A DNA stretch of 64,000 bases. It comes from Leisingera sp. SS27. Its GTDB lineage: Bacteria; Pseudomonadota; Alphaproteobacteria; Rhodobacterales; Rhodobacteraceae. The DNA lies in the NCBI RefSeq assembly GCF_028368855.1, contig NZ_JAQNCY010000001.1, positions 1 through 64,000 on the forward strand, written 5' to 3'. The notes beneath the pieces were generated by a model. That model was not told where the DNA came from, ran no database searches, and was given only the letters and a program-made list of their open reading frames with translations. Positions 7,764-16,873 of the stretch are shown here, in pieces (position 1 is the first letter of the stretch; each line of letters begins with the position of its first letter). The position numbers and the translations under genes were made by a program.

Positions 7764-8836
7764 GGCATGCGTTTCGCCAAAGGTTGTCGGAAGAGGAGGA
7801 AGAATCCGTCTTCGTGTCGATGACGGACATGACAGTGAGCTTTTTGTTCATCGTCATGATTTTGCTCGCCTTCTTCGCCACCCAGATTACGCCAGGGGAA
7901 ACGGTTCCGAAACATATGCTCGATGAAGCAGAAAGCGTCATCGAGCAGCGGGATCTTCAGGTCAGACAGCTCCTTGAGGAGTTGGAAAGCTTTCGTTCAG
8001 GAGGCCCAAGCATCATCCCTAAGTTGCAGGCTGAAAAAGCGCAGCTTGAGGCCAGAGTGCGTGCGCTGGAAGAAGATATCGACGCAATTCATGCAGAGTT
8101 GGAACTGGCGGATGGGGACACCGCCGTGGCACGTATTTCACTGCTCCGAAACGAGCTGCAACGCTTACATGCGCTCTTAGCTGCCAGTTCAGACGAGAAC
8201 TTGATTGAAAGATACAATACCGTTGTCTCTTTGCAGCGAGCCAAGATCCTTCATGTTTTGCGAGAAAGGATCGTTGCGGCTGATCCCTCAATCGATGTCA
8301 GCATTTCGCGCAACCAGGATGCACTCCAATTCAGAGGTGATGGGCTTTTTGCGTCAAATTCAACGACACCATCGCGCCAAGGACGGGCCAAAATGCGGCT
8401 CATTGCTGGTATCCTCCAGGATGTCATAGCTTGTTTCTCTCTGGGAGAACCATCGACGCTGGGCAGTACTTGCAACGAAGATATTGCTGTCATCGATGCG
8501 TTGCAGATTGAAGGTCACGCGGACAGTGTTGGAAGTGATAATCACAACATGGATCTGAGTGCCCGGCGTGGTGCGGCAATCTATGGCGAAATGATTGCGG
8601 CCAACCCGCAGTTGCTTGGGTTTATGAACCTGCGTGCACAGCCTGTGCTTTCCGTGTCAGGCTACGGCGAAGGCCGACCAATTGCTGATGAAGCCTTACC
8701 TGGTGGCCGGGATGCAAACCGGCGTATCGACATTCGTTTCATAATGTTCTCGCCGGTGGATGAAGCTTCGATACCGTCTGGTCTGGATGATCTGGCGCGC
8801 ATTCAAAAACTTCTCCAGGGAGGAGAACTCGAATGA
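7760..8836 (+). CDS. zorB: Zorya protein ZorB (MotB-like stator with OmpA domain)
   Basis: 358 aa. A short acidic N-terminus leads into one membrane segment (about 18-40) of MotB type, SMTDMTVSFLFIVM, with Asp23 as the expected ion-carrying residue. Residues 53-145 are a predicted coiled coil, and 185-330 are an OmpA-like peptidoglycan-binding domain with EGHADSVG, NMDLSARR and GRDANRRIDI. ZorB anchors the ZorA motor to the cell wall. The coiled-coil stalk makes this protein longer than the roughly 250-aa E. coli ZorB I remember. It overlaps zorA and zorC by ATGA at both ends, so the subunits are translationally coupled. Confidence 0.95.
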   Translation: MRHAFRQRLSEEEEESVFVSMTDMTVSFLFIVMILLAFFATQITPGETVPKHMLDEAESVIEQRDLQVRQLLEELESFRSGGPSIIPKLQAEKAQLEARVRALEEDIDAIHAELELADGDTAVARISLLRNELQRLHALLAASSDENLIERYNTVVSLQRAKILHVLRERIVAADPSIDVSISRNQDALQFRGDGLFASNSTTPSRQGRAKMRLIAGILQDVIACFSLGEPSTLGSTCNEDIAVIDALQIEGHADSVGSDNHNMDLSARRGAAIYGEMIAANPQLLGFMNLRAQPVLSVSGYGEGRPIADEALPGGRDANRRIDIRFIMFSPVDEASIPSGLDDLARIQKLLQGGELE

Positions 8837-10143
8837 GCCTGGCCGATCGACTTGTCCTCAAACCTGACTTCAGTGTTGGCGTCAAAGGTGGAGCCCTGGA
8901 TAAGGCCGCAGAACGGATCGCAGAAGCCTTTCCTGGGCTCGAGAAACGCGCGCCAGAGGATGTCCCGATCATTCTTCGTAAAGTAGAGGAGGCATATAAG
9001 GCGGGAATTTGGCAAGGTGTGACGTCCGGCGATGTTGGTATCGCGGTTTATGAGCATCTTCGAGAAAAGATCGAACTCCCACAGGAGTTGCGCCTTTTCC
9101 TGGATCAGGAAATGAAGGTTACAACGAACCCGACCCTGATCGATGCCATGTGCCGGGGATACTTTGTGAGTTGGTCAAAACGAGCGGCCAAGACACGTGT
9201 TCTTTCTAACCTTTTGCTTGAAAAGGCCTCCGTACTGCCGACGCGTTGGAAGACAATATTCGCAAAGCACCCGGCCTTTCTTGATATTGAAGATGGCGCA
9301 GAGAAGATGGCTGCACGAATGGTCGAAGCCTCGACGCCTTACCAGTGGCTCAAGTCTGAAGGTTTACCTGCCCCTCACGAAGAAGGCTTGATGAGAGAAA
9401 CCCATCTCGCATTTCTCAGGCAAACCCCCATGCCACAGACTGAGATGGCCGTGGACAAGCTTCTGGGATGGGTAACGCCGCCAAACCGTCCGAAACTTTT
9501 TGACCCTTGGGCTGCTGAGACTGTCGAAAAAATTCTATCCCCCTGGGTTTCCGCCGACTGCCCTCAGAAGCTGCGCGAATTCAACCTGGAAAGGCTGGTG
9601 AATAGGTTTGGCGACCCTCGGACTGATCGCCCAGCTTTTTGGTCCATGGTCGGGCAGCCATATCGTCGGATCCTGCTGAAATGGTTGGCTCGCAAGAGCA
9701 TGGAGGCGATTTTCGATATTGTAACCAGGGCAGAAGGAGGATCGGAACAGGGGCACCAATGGGCAAATCGAAAACGGTTCTGGATGGGGGTCTATGACAA
9801 GGGCCGTATTGAGGAAGCGTGGGTCGCACTCGGCAGCAAAGCCGTGCCCCATGCAAAGGAACTTTATGCTCGTACGGGTGATCCATCCTACATGAGCTTT
9901 GGCCACCAAGGCACTCGAAGTGATACCTGTCTGCTCATGATGAAGATCGGATCGAAGACAGTTGTCGAAGGCTCGCATAGTTTTCGGGTGCATGTTTTTC
10001 CGACACCATCTCGAGCAACTCCTGAGCTTTATCTCAGCAACTACGATCTTGACGATATCTTGCTGCCAGTGGGCCACCAGGATGCAAGAAGGCATGATCC
10101 ACCCGGGCATTGGATGGAGTGGGTGCAAAGGCGGGTTTTGTAA
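8833..10143 (+). CDS. zorC: Zorya protein ZorC (EH_Signature domain)
   Basis: 436 aa, soluble. The C-terminal third fits the EH_Signature domain: RKRFWMGVYD...EEAWVALG, then CLLMMKIGSKTVVEGSHSF, then a closing HDPPGHW. Glu379 and His421 are the likely signature residues; the E. coli ZorC residues shown to matter are an E/H pair about 43 apart, as here. ZorC is the DNA-binding cytosolic effector component of type I Zorya and is diagnostic of that type. The N-terminal 250 residues are helical and diverged. The gene overlaps zorB by ATGA, and its TAA overlaps the zorD start as TAATG. Confidence 0.92.
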   Translation: MSLADRLVLKPDFSVGVKGGALDKAAERIAEAFPGLEKRAPEDVPIILRKVEEAYKAGIWQGVTSGDVGIAVYEHLREKIELPQELRLFLDQEMKVTTNPTLIDAMCRGYFVSWSKRAAKTRVLSNLLLEKASVLPTRWKTIFAKHPAFLDIEDGAEKMAARMVEASTPYQWLKSEGLPAPHEEGLMRETHLAFLRQTPMPQTEMAVDKLLGWVTPPNRPKLFDPWAAETVEKILSPWVSADCPQKLREFNLERLVNRFGDPRTDRPAFWSMVGQPYRRILLKWLARKSMEAIFDIVTRAEGGSEQGHQWANRKRFWMGVYDKGRIEEAWVALGSKAVPHAKELYARTGDPSYMSFGHQGTRSDTCLLMMKIGSKTVVEGSHSFRVHVFPTPSRATPELYLSNYDLDDILLPVGHQDARRHDPPGHWMEWVQRRVL

Positions 10144-13100
10144 TGCATGAATTCCAGTTTGATATTGGAGAAAATGGCCTTCGAGTACGAATTTCACACC
10201 AAAAGGCAGGGTTGTTTGCACGCTTTCGGAAACGGGAACCTGTAGATCTAAAAACACTTGCAGGCGCTGAAAGAACCCTTGCAATTGCCCTTTCAAGGAT
10301 CCGGGCTTTGGATCGTGACACAGATCATCACGAGCTTTCGGCTGATAACTTGTGGCTGGATCATTGGATGGTGTCGCGGCTGGATGACATGTCAGCTTCT
10401 GTGCTGGGCATACCCGGAAAACTCTCAGGTGTAGTGTTCCATGCGGAAATGCGAGGATCCCTTGGGAGCGAGAGCTTTGCTCTGCAGTGGTGGTGGGAGC
10501 GTGAAAAGCGGCAAATTCGGCTCAATCGTACGGGTGCGATAGTAGAATCTGGCGGCGTTTTCATGCGATTGCCTGCGCAGATTTATGACGCAATCATCTT
10601 GTCTGAAGCCTTCGACAGCGGCAGACCTCTGCCAGAACATTGGCACGCTCTTTCGGAATTTCGCGCGGCATTGGGTGATCTTGAAGATGACGGATTAACG
10701 CGGCCAGAACGTTATCTGGAAAAGGTGGAAATTGTCGCGTGTGACAAGGTGGGGTTGGCTGTCGATCCCGAGGATCCATTGGGATTTGCGCCGTTACCAT
10801 TTGTATCTCAGCAAATCCGGCAAGGAGAAATGGCGTCCGAGGTTTCCGCCGCGCTCCAGGGCAATGAGCTTTCTGCGTTCAAAGACGATTCCAACCGCCG
10901 CGGCGCTCAACCAGCATATCGGGTAGGAGAGAACAGGTTCCTGATCCTGGACAAGTCTGTTGTGCCGGTTGTCGATGTGATTTCGCGCCATGCAAGAGGA
11001 ACAGACCAGGAGAAGAGGAATTTCCTCGAAAATGCAGATCGCTTAGTTGCAGAAGCGATTGAGCAAGCTCTGATAGATGAGGGTCGGCTGAACGAACTGA
11101 TGCCGTCTGCCGATCTGGTAGATGCGGTTGAAACAGAGTTCGAAAAAGCTTGGGCTGAAACGCGGGAGTGGACTGATCGCGTTATCGAGATCAGGAAGTG
11201 GACCAAGCCCGAGATCGAAATTCTTGAAGGATCTGGCACGTCGTGGCTGCCTGAAGACATTGACGCTGTCGTTGGTGAGATCCTGGGTACCATTCCAGAA
11301 GAGGATCTGGATACCGTGTTGAAGGCTCTCCTTGTTGCGCAGGAGAGCGGGGATCTGGAGGTCCTGCTTGAACAAGGAGTTCTTCCTGTCACGGAGTTGG
11401 TTATCCAGGCAGTGAGACGGCGTCTGGAACTGTATCTCAATCGAACCAGCCAGGATCAGGCAGAAGAAGGCGAGGTCACGGCCATTTTGCCGGTGACGCA
11501 TGACAATTTCTGGGAACTCGAATTCCGCGAAAGGTTGCGCGACAGGCCATCAGCAACGGAGCAAGGGTTGCCCAGTTCGCTAAAGACATCTTTGCACGTG
11601 CATCAGAGAAACGCCTTTGATTGGCAAGTATCTGCATGGGAGGCCGGTCTCCCTGGAATCCTGAATGCTGATGAACAAGGCCTTGGAAAGACCGTTCAAA
11701 CGCTTTCTTTCCTGGCTTGGTTGAATGAGAGGATGACGAAAGGTGAGTTGCCCACCAAACCGTTTCTCATTGTCGCCCCCACATCCTTGCTTAGGAATTG
11801 GGAAGATGAAACCAGGAAGCACCTTCTGCCGGGTATTATCGATGAGCCGGTTCGTCTCTATGGCCGCGAACTCAAGGCGTGGCGCGTTCAGGGTGAACGG
11901 GGCAGGGACATTCAGGATGGTCGCGCGAAACTTGACCTCTCCAGTCTTGTTGATTGCTCCGAGCCGCGACTCGTAATTACCACTTACCAAACTTTGGCAA
12001 ATTACGCGGTGACCTTTGCCCAAACTCCTTTCGAAGTCGCCGTGTTTGATGAAATCCAGAATCTCAAGAACCCATCAACGTTGCGTTCGAATGCGGCGAA
12101 GGCTGTAAACGCTGACTTTCGAATTGGTTTGACTGGAACTCCCGTTGAGAATGCTACCCGCGACATTTGGGCTATCATGGATCAGCTGTTTCCCGGGGCT
12201 CTGGGTGCGCTCAACGATTTTCGTATCGCCTTTGACATTCCAAAGCAGGGTAACATGCAAGAGTTGCACCGTGCCGTGTTCTCATCGATCAACGGGTACC
12301 CGGCATTGGGCATTCGACGTACAAAAGAGAAAGCTGCATCGGATCTGCCACCCAAAGTGAGGGTGCTGCATCCACGCATCATGCCAGAGATCCAAGCGCT
12401 CAGATATGATGAGGCTCGTAAACCCGGGCAATCCCTGTTTGGCCTCCTGCACCACATCAGGAGAACATCCTTGCATCCGGGTTTGTTGGAAGGTGAAGCG
12501 CCTGAAACTTTTATCCACGCTTCAGCCCGTATTGAGGCTGCCATGGATGTCCTTCGAGCGATCCAGGCAAAGGGGGAAAAGGCGCTCGTGTTTGTCGAGA
12601 ACAGGGATGTTCAAGCCTGGTTTGCTGAACTGGTCAAAATCGAATTCGGCTTGCCACGCGTCGAAATCATCAATGGATCAACACCGGTGTCGCATCGAAA
12701 GGAAATCACGGACCATTTTCAACGCCACATGCAGCATGATGAAGGTTTCGATGTCCTTGTATTGGGGCCGCGTGCGGCAGGTACGGGGTTGACCCTGACA
12801 GCGGCAAACCACGTGATCCATTTGACTCGCTGGTGGAATCCCGCGGTCGAAGAACAATGCAACGACCGAACTCACCGCATTGGACAGACCCGCCCGGTAA
12901 CTGTGCATATCCCCTTGGCTATACACCCGCGCCTCCAGCGCGGTTCTTTTGATTGCCTGTTGCAGAACTTGATGAAGAACAAAAGATCCCTGGCAGACAG
13001 CGTTCTATGGCCTCCTGAAAGTGATGAAAGCGAGGTCCGCGCGCTTTACGACGCAATCGTTTCCGCTGAGGAGGAGGATGGTCTCGCCACAGATGAGGGG

Positions 13101-13358
13101 CTTGTACTCTCAGGCCGCCCGGACTTGGAAACGCAGGAGCTTGGCGAGAACATACTTCGGGTGTGCCTGAAGGGGGGAGGAGCCTCGGTCGTAGTAGCTC
13201 TGGATGGTGCAGACCTTCAGCGGGTTATCTTAAGGCCAGAGACGGATGCTGCGGCAATCGTCCTTTCTGACTTCCACAATCTTCCTGAAGGCACGAATGT
13301 TCCAACGTCAATTCTGGGTGGGGCTGCGCTCTGGCCAGAGTTCGTATTGCCGGATTGA
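10143..13358 (+). CDS. zorD: Zorya protein ZorD (SNF2-family helicase/nuclease effector)
   Basis: 1071 aa from the ATG overlapping the zorC stop; an upstream in-frame ATG at 10110 would overlap zorC by 34 bp and is not needed. Residues 490-930 form an SNF2-type ATPase: DEQGLGKT (510-517), DEIQ (636-639), GLTGTPVEN and CNDRTHRIGQ (906-915). The N-terminal 450 residues and the C-terminal 150 show no motif I can name. In E. coli, ZorD is an ATP-dependent nuclease-helicase held inactive until ZorAB signals, after which it degrades phage DNA. Length matches the known type I ZorD. A long hairpin lies just after the stop. Confidence 0.93.
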   Translation: MHEFQFDIGENGLRVRISHQKAGLFARFRKREPVDLKTLAGAERTLAIALSRIRALDRDTDHHELSADNLWLDHWMVSRLDDMSASVLGIPGKLSGVVFHAEMRGSLGSESFALQWWWEREKRQIRLNRTGAIVESGGVFMRLPAQIYDAIILSEAFDSGRPLPEHWHALSEFRAALGDLEDDGLTRPERYLEKVEIVACDKVGLAVDPEDPLGFAPLPFVSQQIRQGEMASEVSAALQGNELSAFKDDSNRRGAQPAYRVGENRFLILDKSVVPVVDVISRHARGTDQEKRNFLENADRLVAEAIEQALIDEGRLNELMPSADLVDAVETEFEKAWAETREWTDRVIEIRKWTKPEIEILEGSGTSWLPEDIDAVVGEILGTIPEEDLDTVLKALLVAQESGDLEVLLEQGVLPVTELVIQAVRRRLELYLNRTSQDQAEEGEVTAILPVTHDNFWELEFRERLRDRPSATEQGLPSSLKTSLHVHQRNAFDWQVSAWEAGLPGILNADEQGLGKTVQTLSFLAWLNERMTKGELPTKPFLIVAPTSLLRNWEDETRKHLLPGIIDEPVRLYGRELKAWRVQGERGRDIQDGRAKLDLSSLVDCSEPRLVITTYQTLANYAVTFAQTPFEVAVFDEIQNLKNPSTLRSNAAKAVNADFRIGLTGTPVENATRDIWAIMDQLFPGALGALNDFRIAFDIPKQGNMQELHRAVFSSINGYPALGIRRTKEKAASDLPPKVRVLHPRIMPEIQALRYDEARKPGQSLFGLLHHIRRTSLHPGLLEGEAPETFIHASARIEAAMDVLRAIQAKGEKALVFVENRDVQAWFAELVKIEFGLPRVEIINGSTPVSHRKEITDHFQRHMQHDEGFDVLVLGPRAAGTGLTLTAANHVIHLTRWWNPAVEEQCNDRTHRIGQTRPVTVHIPLAIHPRLQRGSFDCLLQNLMKNKRSLADSVLWPPESDESEVRALYDAIVSAEEEDGLATDEGLVLSGRPDLETQELGENILRVCLKGGGASVVVALDGADLQRVILRPETDAAAIVLSDFHNLPEGTNVPTSILGGAALWPEFVLPD

Positions 13359-13391
13359 TGATTTGAAGTCAGTTGCTTTCCTTCCGCTCGT

Positions 13392-13429
13392 CCTTTCGGA
13401 TCAACACGCATTCTCGTTGATCCGAAAGG
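13392..13429. terminator. Long perfect hairpin between convergent zorD and DUF3987-like gene
   Basis: CCTTTCGGATCAAC (13392-13405) is exactly complementary to GTTGATCCGAAAGG (13416-13429), giving a 14-bp stem with a 10-nt loop. There is no T-run on either side. It lies in the 96-bp gap between two convergent genes, where a bidirectional terminator is expected. A protein-binding palindrome cannot be excluded. Confidence 0.6.
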
Positions 13430-13454
13430 CAGGGCGACTCTGGACACTATCTCT

Positions 13455-15020
13455 TCAACTTGCGGCTTCGAATATTGGGTCTTCATCCTCGCCAAGCGGC
13501 AGTTGGAAGTTCAGTACGTTGGAGGACGTCGATGAAATATGCAAATCTGCCGACCGGTAGGCCTCAAGCACCCTGGCAAGACGCTTCTTATTTCTCCAGT
13601 TTTCCTGTGTGTCTTCGTGCTTCTTGTTTGCCATGTGCCGCGAGTGCAAACGATCTGCAATCGTTTCGTTCTCCTGATTGAACAATGGTTGGTTATTCGG
13701 TTTTTCGAGGCTTTCAAGCAGCTCCATGATTTCCTTGATCTGGGCCGAATTCAGGATCTGACGAGCTTTGGAACTTAGGTTTTTCTGGATTTCTCGAGCA
13801 GTTGGCTCTTTGCCGGTTCTTTCGCGGTGACGCTCCCGCCGCTCAGCTACAATGCGAACCGGGTTTGACCAACCGGTGTCGTATTCCCGGATCATCACCA
13901 ATGCACATTCCATGTGGTACTCTGCATAGCGCGTAGCGATCCGTGCCGTTTCAACGTCGATTTCCTTCTGCGATCTTCCGAGCAGGAAGTGAATGACCAC
14001 CAAATACGACAGGACGGAAAAACCAATCCGGCGAATGAAGGATCCTGGCAGGAGGCTGTTGCCCCAAGTAGGGCGAAGCTCCTGCCACCACGCTTCAATG
14101 AAAGGCAGTGTCTCTGGGGCCAGCGTATAGTCGCCGCAGGAGTTCTTCTGCGCACAAAATGCATGCCACATTTCACGAAGGCCTTCCTGTTCTATCTTGT
14201 TCTTTTCTCCCTGGAAGAAAAGAAAATGATCGAACATGTCGGTGTCGGTCCGATTTTCAGCTATGACATAGTTGAAACGCTGGCAAAGGCCGTCGAGCAT
14301 GCTCGGGAGATCAATGTTCATCTTCCACGTTTCGCGTACTGTTAGGCCCAGAAATGTGAAGTGCGGGTCGGTAACAGTGAGCTTGTTTTCCTCGCTCTTT
14401 AGCCGGTTGGCGATTTCCTCATGAGAGTACGCGTCGAGCATCCATGGTTTGATCCGCGCGTAATTTGAATGAGTTAGAACCAATTTGAAGAATTGGCCCA
14501 CCTCGTCCTGGAACCAATAGGACCCGTTGTTCTCTTTCAGGTCGATAATCCATTGTGCATCGCTGCTGTATTTCGGGAACATCCGAACTGATGTGGTCTG
14601 GCCCTCACCAAACAGAGTGTCCTTAACCCGGTTTGTGGCCAGGGTTTTGGAACTTGCTGAAGAAGCCATGGCGATAGTCCAGAGGATCGGACTATGTGGC
14701 TTCATTCCTGGGATCATCAACGAGGCACCATTTTGTGTCAGCCAGGAAGACGCAATCATGATCAACTGGAACAAGGGGAGGGCGTAGCTGGTGTCTGTGG
14801 CATCGAAGTGCTTAAGCATGCGTTGGATGTAGGAGCCACGAGGCACGAGTGGCAGGATGTCCAGTGCCTCCGGGCGTTCCTTGACCGTGAGCATGGCGAC
14901 GAGGTCGCTTTTCTCCTTCTCGGTCAACGCTCGCTTGCGCTTGCCATCGTTTACCCGAAGATCATTGAACAGGCTCGGCTTGGTCTTACGGGTTGTTGGG
15001 GTCTTGGATTTCTGTGCCAT
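13455..15020 (-). CDS. DUF3987-like P-loop protein
   Basis: 521 aa from the ATG at 15020, which has AAAGG 7 nt upstream. The fold resembles DUF3987/YfjI proteins of mobile elements: a region ASSASSKT where a Walker A loop is expected (near residue 120), a following YWFQDEVGQFF segment resembling Walker B, and a helical end with RRIGFSVLSYLVVIHFLLG and repeated Ala-rich helices. The loop reads S-S-K-T rather than G-K-T/S, so nucleotide binding is doubtful. Such proteins usually act as replicative helicase/primase partners on plasmids and islands. It lies between two defence operons, converges on zorD and diverges from hsdM. Confidence 0.6.
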   Translation of the reverse strand: MAQKSKTPTTRKTKPSLFNDLRVNDGKRKRALTEKEKSDLVAMLTVKERPEALDILPLVPRGSYIQRMLKHFDATDTSYALPLFQLIMIASSWLTQNGASLMIPGMKPHSPILWTIAMASSASSKTLATNRVKDTLFGEGQTTSVRMFPKYSSDAQWIIDLKENNGSYWFQDEVGQFFKLVLTHSNYARIKPWMLDAYSHEEIANRLKSEENKLTVTDPHFTFLGLTVRETWKMNIDLPSMLDGLCQRFNYVIAENRTDTDMFDHFLFFQGEKNKIEQEGLREMWHAFCAQKNSCGDYTLAPETLPFIEAWWQELRPTWGNSLLPGSFIRRIGFSVLSYLVVIHFLLGRSQKEIDVETARIATRYAEYHMECALVMIREYDTGWSNPVRIVAERRERHRERTGKEPTAREIQKNLSSKARQILNSAQIKEIMELLESLEKPNNQPLFNQENETIADRLHSRHMANKKHEDTQENWRNKKRLARVLEAYRSADLHISSTSSNVLNFQLPLGEDEDPIFEAAS

Positions 15021-15352
15021 CTGCACGCCTTTCTACTTTTCTGCGTGCACGAGACGTGTTGTCATGAACCCAGATCAGGTAACTGGGTTTGATAGGGTGT
15101 CGAACTTCGGAAAATGCCAGGGGGCGACGACAACCGACAGTGTTTGTAAGTAACTGATATAAAAATGAAAAACTTGCAATTGCATCGCCGACAAACCGCC
15201 GACAAAATGCTGCTCAACGAGTTGCGGACAGGAAATTCCAACTTTTTTCTTTTCGATCCAGATCATTGAACCAACGATAAAAATCGGCCAAAACTCATCG
15301 CAAGGTTGTTCCGCCTCCAGGGCAGACCAGGAAGAATTTTCAAGGACAGATC
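15021..15352. promoter_or_regulatory. Divergent intergenic region with operator-like repeats before hsdM
   Basis: 332 bp without a gene, between the divergent DUF3987-like gene and hsdM. It holds a palindrome TGCAATTGCA at 15175-15184 and two direct copies of GCCGACAAA at 15187-15195 and 15198-15206, one helical turn apart. Both are good candidates for binding a repressor of the restriction operon or of the divergent gene. No controller gene is adjacent, so the cognate regulator would have to be elsewhere. A clear AAGGA box precedes hsdM. Confidence 0.4.
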
Positions 15353-16873
15353 ATGAGCATCGAAAAGACGTTATTTGCCGCCGCTGACAAGATGCGCGGC
15401 TCCATGGATGCCGGCGAGTACAAACACATCGCCCTGGGTCTGCTGTTTCTGCGTCACGTCTCGATGTCCTTTGAGCGCTTGCACGATCAGCTCTCCAAGG
15501 AAGATTACTCCGACCCGGAGGATCCGGATGAATACCTGGCCGAGAGCATCTTCTGGGTGCCGGAAAAGGCGCGATGGTCGACGCTGGCCAAGCAATCCAA
15601 GGATCCCAAGATCGGGATCATGATCGACGATGCCATGCGGGCGATCGAAGCGGACAATGAAAGTCTCAAGGGCGCGCTGCCCAAAGTCTTCGGCAAGGAG
15701 AGCATCGACCGCACCATGCTCACCGGCCTGATCGACCTGTTCACCAACCTCAAGATGGAAGGGAGCAAAGCTGACTTCGACCTCATCGGACGCATCTACG
15801 AATACTGTATCGGCGAATTTGCCAGTTCCGAAGGCAAGCGTGGCGGCGAATTCTATACGCCCAAATCCGTCGTTGACACGTTGATCGAGATGATTGAGCC
15901 GACCAAGGGCCGTGTCTATGACCCATGCTGCGGCACCGGGGGATTCTTCGTTCAGTCCGAAAAATTCATCGACGCCCACTCCGGCCAGCGCAATGACATC
16001 GCCATCTACGGGCAGGAGCGCAACCACACCACCTTTGGCCTCGCGCGCATGAACCTGGCGATCCGGGGTATTTTTGGCGACATCCGCTGGAATTCCGAGG
16101 GTACCCTGGTTAAGGACGCCTTTGCGGACGAACGGTTCGACTATGTCCTGGCAAATCCGCCTTTCAACATTTCAGACTGGTCGGGCGAGCTGCTGCGCGA
16201 AGATGCGCGCTGGAAGTATGGTGCGCCGCCGGTAGGCAACGCCAACTTCGCCTGGATCCAGCATATCCATCACCACCTTTCGGCATCCGGAATTGGCGGT
16301 GTGGTCATGGCCAATGGCTCCATGTCGTCCATGTCCGGGGGCGAAGGCGACATCCGCCGGGCGCTGGTTGAAGGCGACGCGGTGGATGCCATGGTGGCGC
16401 TGCCGGGGCAGCTGTTCTATGGCACGCAAATTCCGGCCTGCCTGTGGATCATGGCCAAAGACAAATCCAACGGCATTGCCAAGGACGCCAAGCTGCGCGA
16501 CCGGCGGGGTGAGGTGCTGTTCATCGATGCCCGCAAGATGGGTGCGCTGGTACCGGGCAGCCGCAAGCAGAAAGAACTGTCCGAGGAAGAGATCGCTCGT
16601 ATTGCCACCGCCTATCACGCCTGGCGGGGAGAGCCGGACGCAGGCGCCTATGAGGACGTGCCGGGTTTCTGCAAATCGGCGGACAAAGACGAGATCGCCA
16701 AGCACAATTTCGTCCTGACCCCGGGCCGCTATGTGGGGGCAGGGGCCGCCGAGGAGGATGATGAACCCTTTGAGGAGAAGTTCACCCGCCTGATGGAAGA
16801 GCTACGCGGCCAGTTCGCCGAGGGACGCCGGTTGGAGAAGGAGATCGAGGACCGGCTGGGGGTGTTGGGATGA
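15353..16873 (+). CDS. hsdM: Type I restriction-modification DNA methyltransferase subunit M
   Basis: 506 aa, usual HsdM length. A helical N-terminal domain (about 1-150) is followed by an N6-adenine methyltransferase: AdoMet motif I DPCCGTGGFF (190-199) and catalytic motif IV NPPF (268-271). With HsdS it methylates adenines in a bipartite target, and with HsdR it forms the restriction complex. The start has AAGGA 8 nt upstream and the stop overlaps hsdS by ATGA. First gene of a five-gene operon. Confidence 0.96.
   Translation: MSIEKTLFAAADKMRGSMDAGEYKHIALGLLFLRHVSMSFERLHDQLSKEDYSDPEDPDEYLAESIFWVPEKARWSTLAKQSKDPKIGIMIDDAMRAIEADNESLKGALPKVFGKESIDRTMLTGLIDLFTNLKMEGSKADFDLIGRIYEYCIGEFASSEGKRGGEFYTPKSVVDTLIEMIEPTKGRVYDPCCGTGGFFVQSEKFIDAHSGQRNDIAIYGQERNHTTFGLARMNLAIRGIFGDIRWNSEGTLVKDAFADERFDYVLANPPFNISDWSGELLREDARWKYGAPPVGNANFAWIQHIHHHLSASGIGGVVMANGSMSSMSGGEGDIRRALVEGDAVDAMVALPGQLFYGTQIPACLWIMAKDKSNGIAKDAKLRDRRGEVLFIDARKMGALVPGSRKQKELSEEEIARIATAYHAWRGEPDAGAYEDVPGFCKSADKDEIAKHNFVLTPGRYVGAGAAEEDDEPFEEKFTRLMEELRGQFAEGRRLEKEIEDRLGVLG

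Noticed and set aside
6303-8836. ZorA/ZorB as flagellar MotA/MotB or TolQ/ExbB components
   Set aside because: Direct linkage and overlap with ZorC (EH signature) and ZorD (SNF2), three-helix ZorA with long tail, and absence of flagellar or Tol genes.
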